This document shows positions 33,440-34,442 of a stretch of 34,442 nt of DNA, piece by piece. Location: contig CAYHBO010000016.1 of NCBI GenBank assembly GCA_964354855.1, forward strand, positions 1 to 34,442, given 5' to 3'. This DNA is from CAYHBO01 sp964354855. GTDB lineage: Bacteria > Babelota > Babeliae > Babelales > RVW-14. Positions within the stretch are counted from its first letter, which is position 1. Each line of letters begins with the position of its first letter. The position numbers and the translations under genes were made by a program. Under the pieces are notes generated by a model that worked only from the letters and a program-made list of their open reading frames with translations, was not told the DNA's origin and did no database searches.

Positions 33440-34385
33440 GCTCAATCATGCTTTCTCTACATAGGGGACATGTTGGTTCTTGATTATTGCTTAGCTGGTT
33501 ACTTCCCCAGGTTTGAATACAACCTATATGAAAAAAATGGTCACATGATAGTTTCATCCAATAATCATCTTTTGTGCTGTCGAGACAAACCGAACACTCG
33601 GTTTCAGCAGGAAGATCTGTAGATAGTATCATCATTCTCCATGGAATGAGTAGGGCTCTTGGATTTAGCTTTAATGCATCTATGATCTGAGAAAAAAATA
33701 GGGCGTCATTGTATAGTTCCCAATTTGAAGATTTCATGTTTTTTATCCAGACGAACATATCTTTCATCCAGAAAGCGGTCTGAGTTGTTATGAAAGATAA
33801 TCCCGTGAGTGATGCATGATACATAAAGCTATTGATATTTGATGGGTCGACAAAAGAAGCGAATATGTCTGAGTAATAAAAAGCTAAATAAGTTATCACC
33901 ATTATTTTTTCCATACCGAGCGGCAGCGATATTTTGCATGTTTGTTTTGCTTTGATAAAGAGGAACCAGGCTAAAGGAAATTTTGTGTTGGTATGCTTTG
34001 CAAATTCCAAGTACAAAAATGGATAGTCTTCAAGATTAGTAAACTTAGTTAATGTTGCAACAACCAATTCTTGTTGTATTTTACAGATTTCTGTACCAAG
34101 CCTGTTTTTTCCTATGGCTATTGCAGATTGTTTAGATTTGCTTATTGTAGTTCCTATTGATTGATGTACTTGAATAAGAATCTCAAGGGCCTGTTCTCGA
34201 GCTTTTTTGTTTGCTTTATCCAAGAGAGATAGGTCTTCTAAGGCTTTAGTTTTTATTGCGTTTAAATCACTTATAATTTTTGGTTCAGATTGATTTCTGT
34301 GCGGCTGTTTCATGGTATTGGTTTCAGTTGTTAACATAAGTCCTGCTGTGATGATAGTAAGTAAAGTAAGTTTTATGTTTTTCAT
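33411..34385 (-). CDS. Secreted RING-H2 finger protein (possible E3 ubiquitin ligase effector)
   Basis: The 324-residue protein starts at the ATG at 34385, behind GGAGG. MKNIKLTLLTIITAGLMLTT is a signal peptide. Residues about 30-260 are mostly helical with no family I recognise. Residues 264-309 form a full RING-H2 zinc finger: Cys264, Cys267, Cys281, His283, His286, Cys289, Cys306 and Cys309, with Trp at 293 (CIQTWG) and Pro after Cys306, both typical of active E3 ligases that bind E2 enzymes. Bacteria have no ubiquitin pathway of this type, so a role in the host cell is the natural inference. The same signal style is seen in the ankyrin proteins at the other end of the window. Its 3' end overlaps the NRAMP gene convergently. 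Confidence 0.9.
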   Translation of the reverse strand: MKNIKLTLLTIITAGLMLTTETNTMKQPHRNQSEPKIISDLNAIKTKALEDLSLLDKANKKAREQALEILIQVHQSIGTTISKSKQSAIAIGKNRLGTEICKIQQELVVATLTKFTNLEDYPFLYLEFAKHTNTKFPLAWFLFIKAKQTCKISLPLGMEKIMVITYLAFYYSDIFASFVDPSNINSFMYHASLTGLSFITTQTAFWMKDMFVWIKNMKSSNWELYNDALFFSQIIDALKLNPRALLIPWRMMILSTDLPAETECSVCLDSTKDDYWMKLSCDHFFHIGCIQTWGSNQLSNNQEPTCPLCRESMIEPTTETSPQK

Positions 34386-34442
34386 GGTAGCCTCCATTTG
34401 GTTTAATGTTTTTACATGTATCCAGTTTAAATTAAATAATTC

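Overview
The window is AT-rich and gene-dense. It carries 25 intact protein genes and one decayed gene, with no RNA genes, insertion sequences or CRISPR arrays that I could see. Most of the accessory genes encode proteins that begin with a Sec-type signal peptide or signal anchor. Secreted ankyrin-repeat proteins, a secreted RING-H2 protein, expanded paralogue families and a peptidoglycan dipeptidase together suggest a host-associated Gram-negative-type bacterium. The style resembles Candidatus Dependentiae (TM6/Babeliales) or a similar endosymbiont of protists. That placement is an inference from gene content, because no rRNA or other phylogenetic marker lies in the window.

Layout. Positions 1-1734 (minus): two secreted ankyrin-type proteins in one operon behind a near-consensus promoter. 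Positions 1996-5374 (plus): an ABC-F ATPase, a PQ-loop membrane protein and a VanX-type D-Ala-D-Ala dipeptidase. Positions 5380-5962 (minus): a glycerophosphodiester phosphodiesterase pseudogene. Positions 6031-15559 (minus): a six-gene operon in which secreted right-handed beta-helix proteins alternate with secreted propeller-like proteins, three of each. Positions 15757-16137 (plus): cytidine deaminase. Positions 16141-19104 (minus): three tandem GT32-type glycosyltransferases with signal sequences. Positions 19365-31009 (plus): an 11-gene cluster holding a fused ATP sulfurylase/APS kinase (PAPS synthase), eight sulfotransferase paralogues, one GT92-type and one GT32-type glycosyltransferase. 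Positions 30985-32040 (minus): a D-amino-acid-oxidase-like flavoenzyme whose motifs appear circularly permuted. Positions 32141-33439 (plus): a divergent NRAMP transporter. Positions 33411-34385 (minus): a secreted RING-H2 protein.

How the parts may work together. The main system spans 16141-31009. A PAPS synthase makes the activated sulfate donor, eight sulfotransferases use it, and five DXD or DxDE-type glycosyltransferases could build the glycans that receive the sulfate. No sulfate-reduction genes (PAPS reductase, sulfite reductase) accompany the PAPS synthase, which suggests the PAPS is used for sulfation. Unusually, every protein of this set, including the ATP-dependent PAPS synthase, starts with a signal-like hydrophobic segment. 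The chemistry may therefore occur outside the cytoplasm, either in the periplasm supplied with host ATP and sulfate or in host compartments. The beta-helix/propeller operon next to it looks like a matching set of surface or secreted adhesin-like proteins. Both regions grew by tandem duplication, and the duplication junctions are readable in the sequence.
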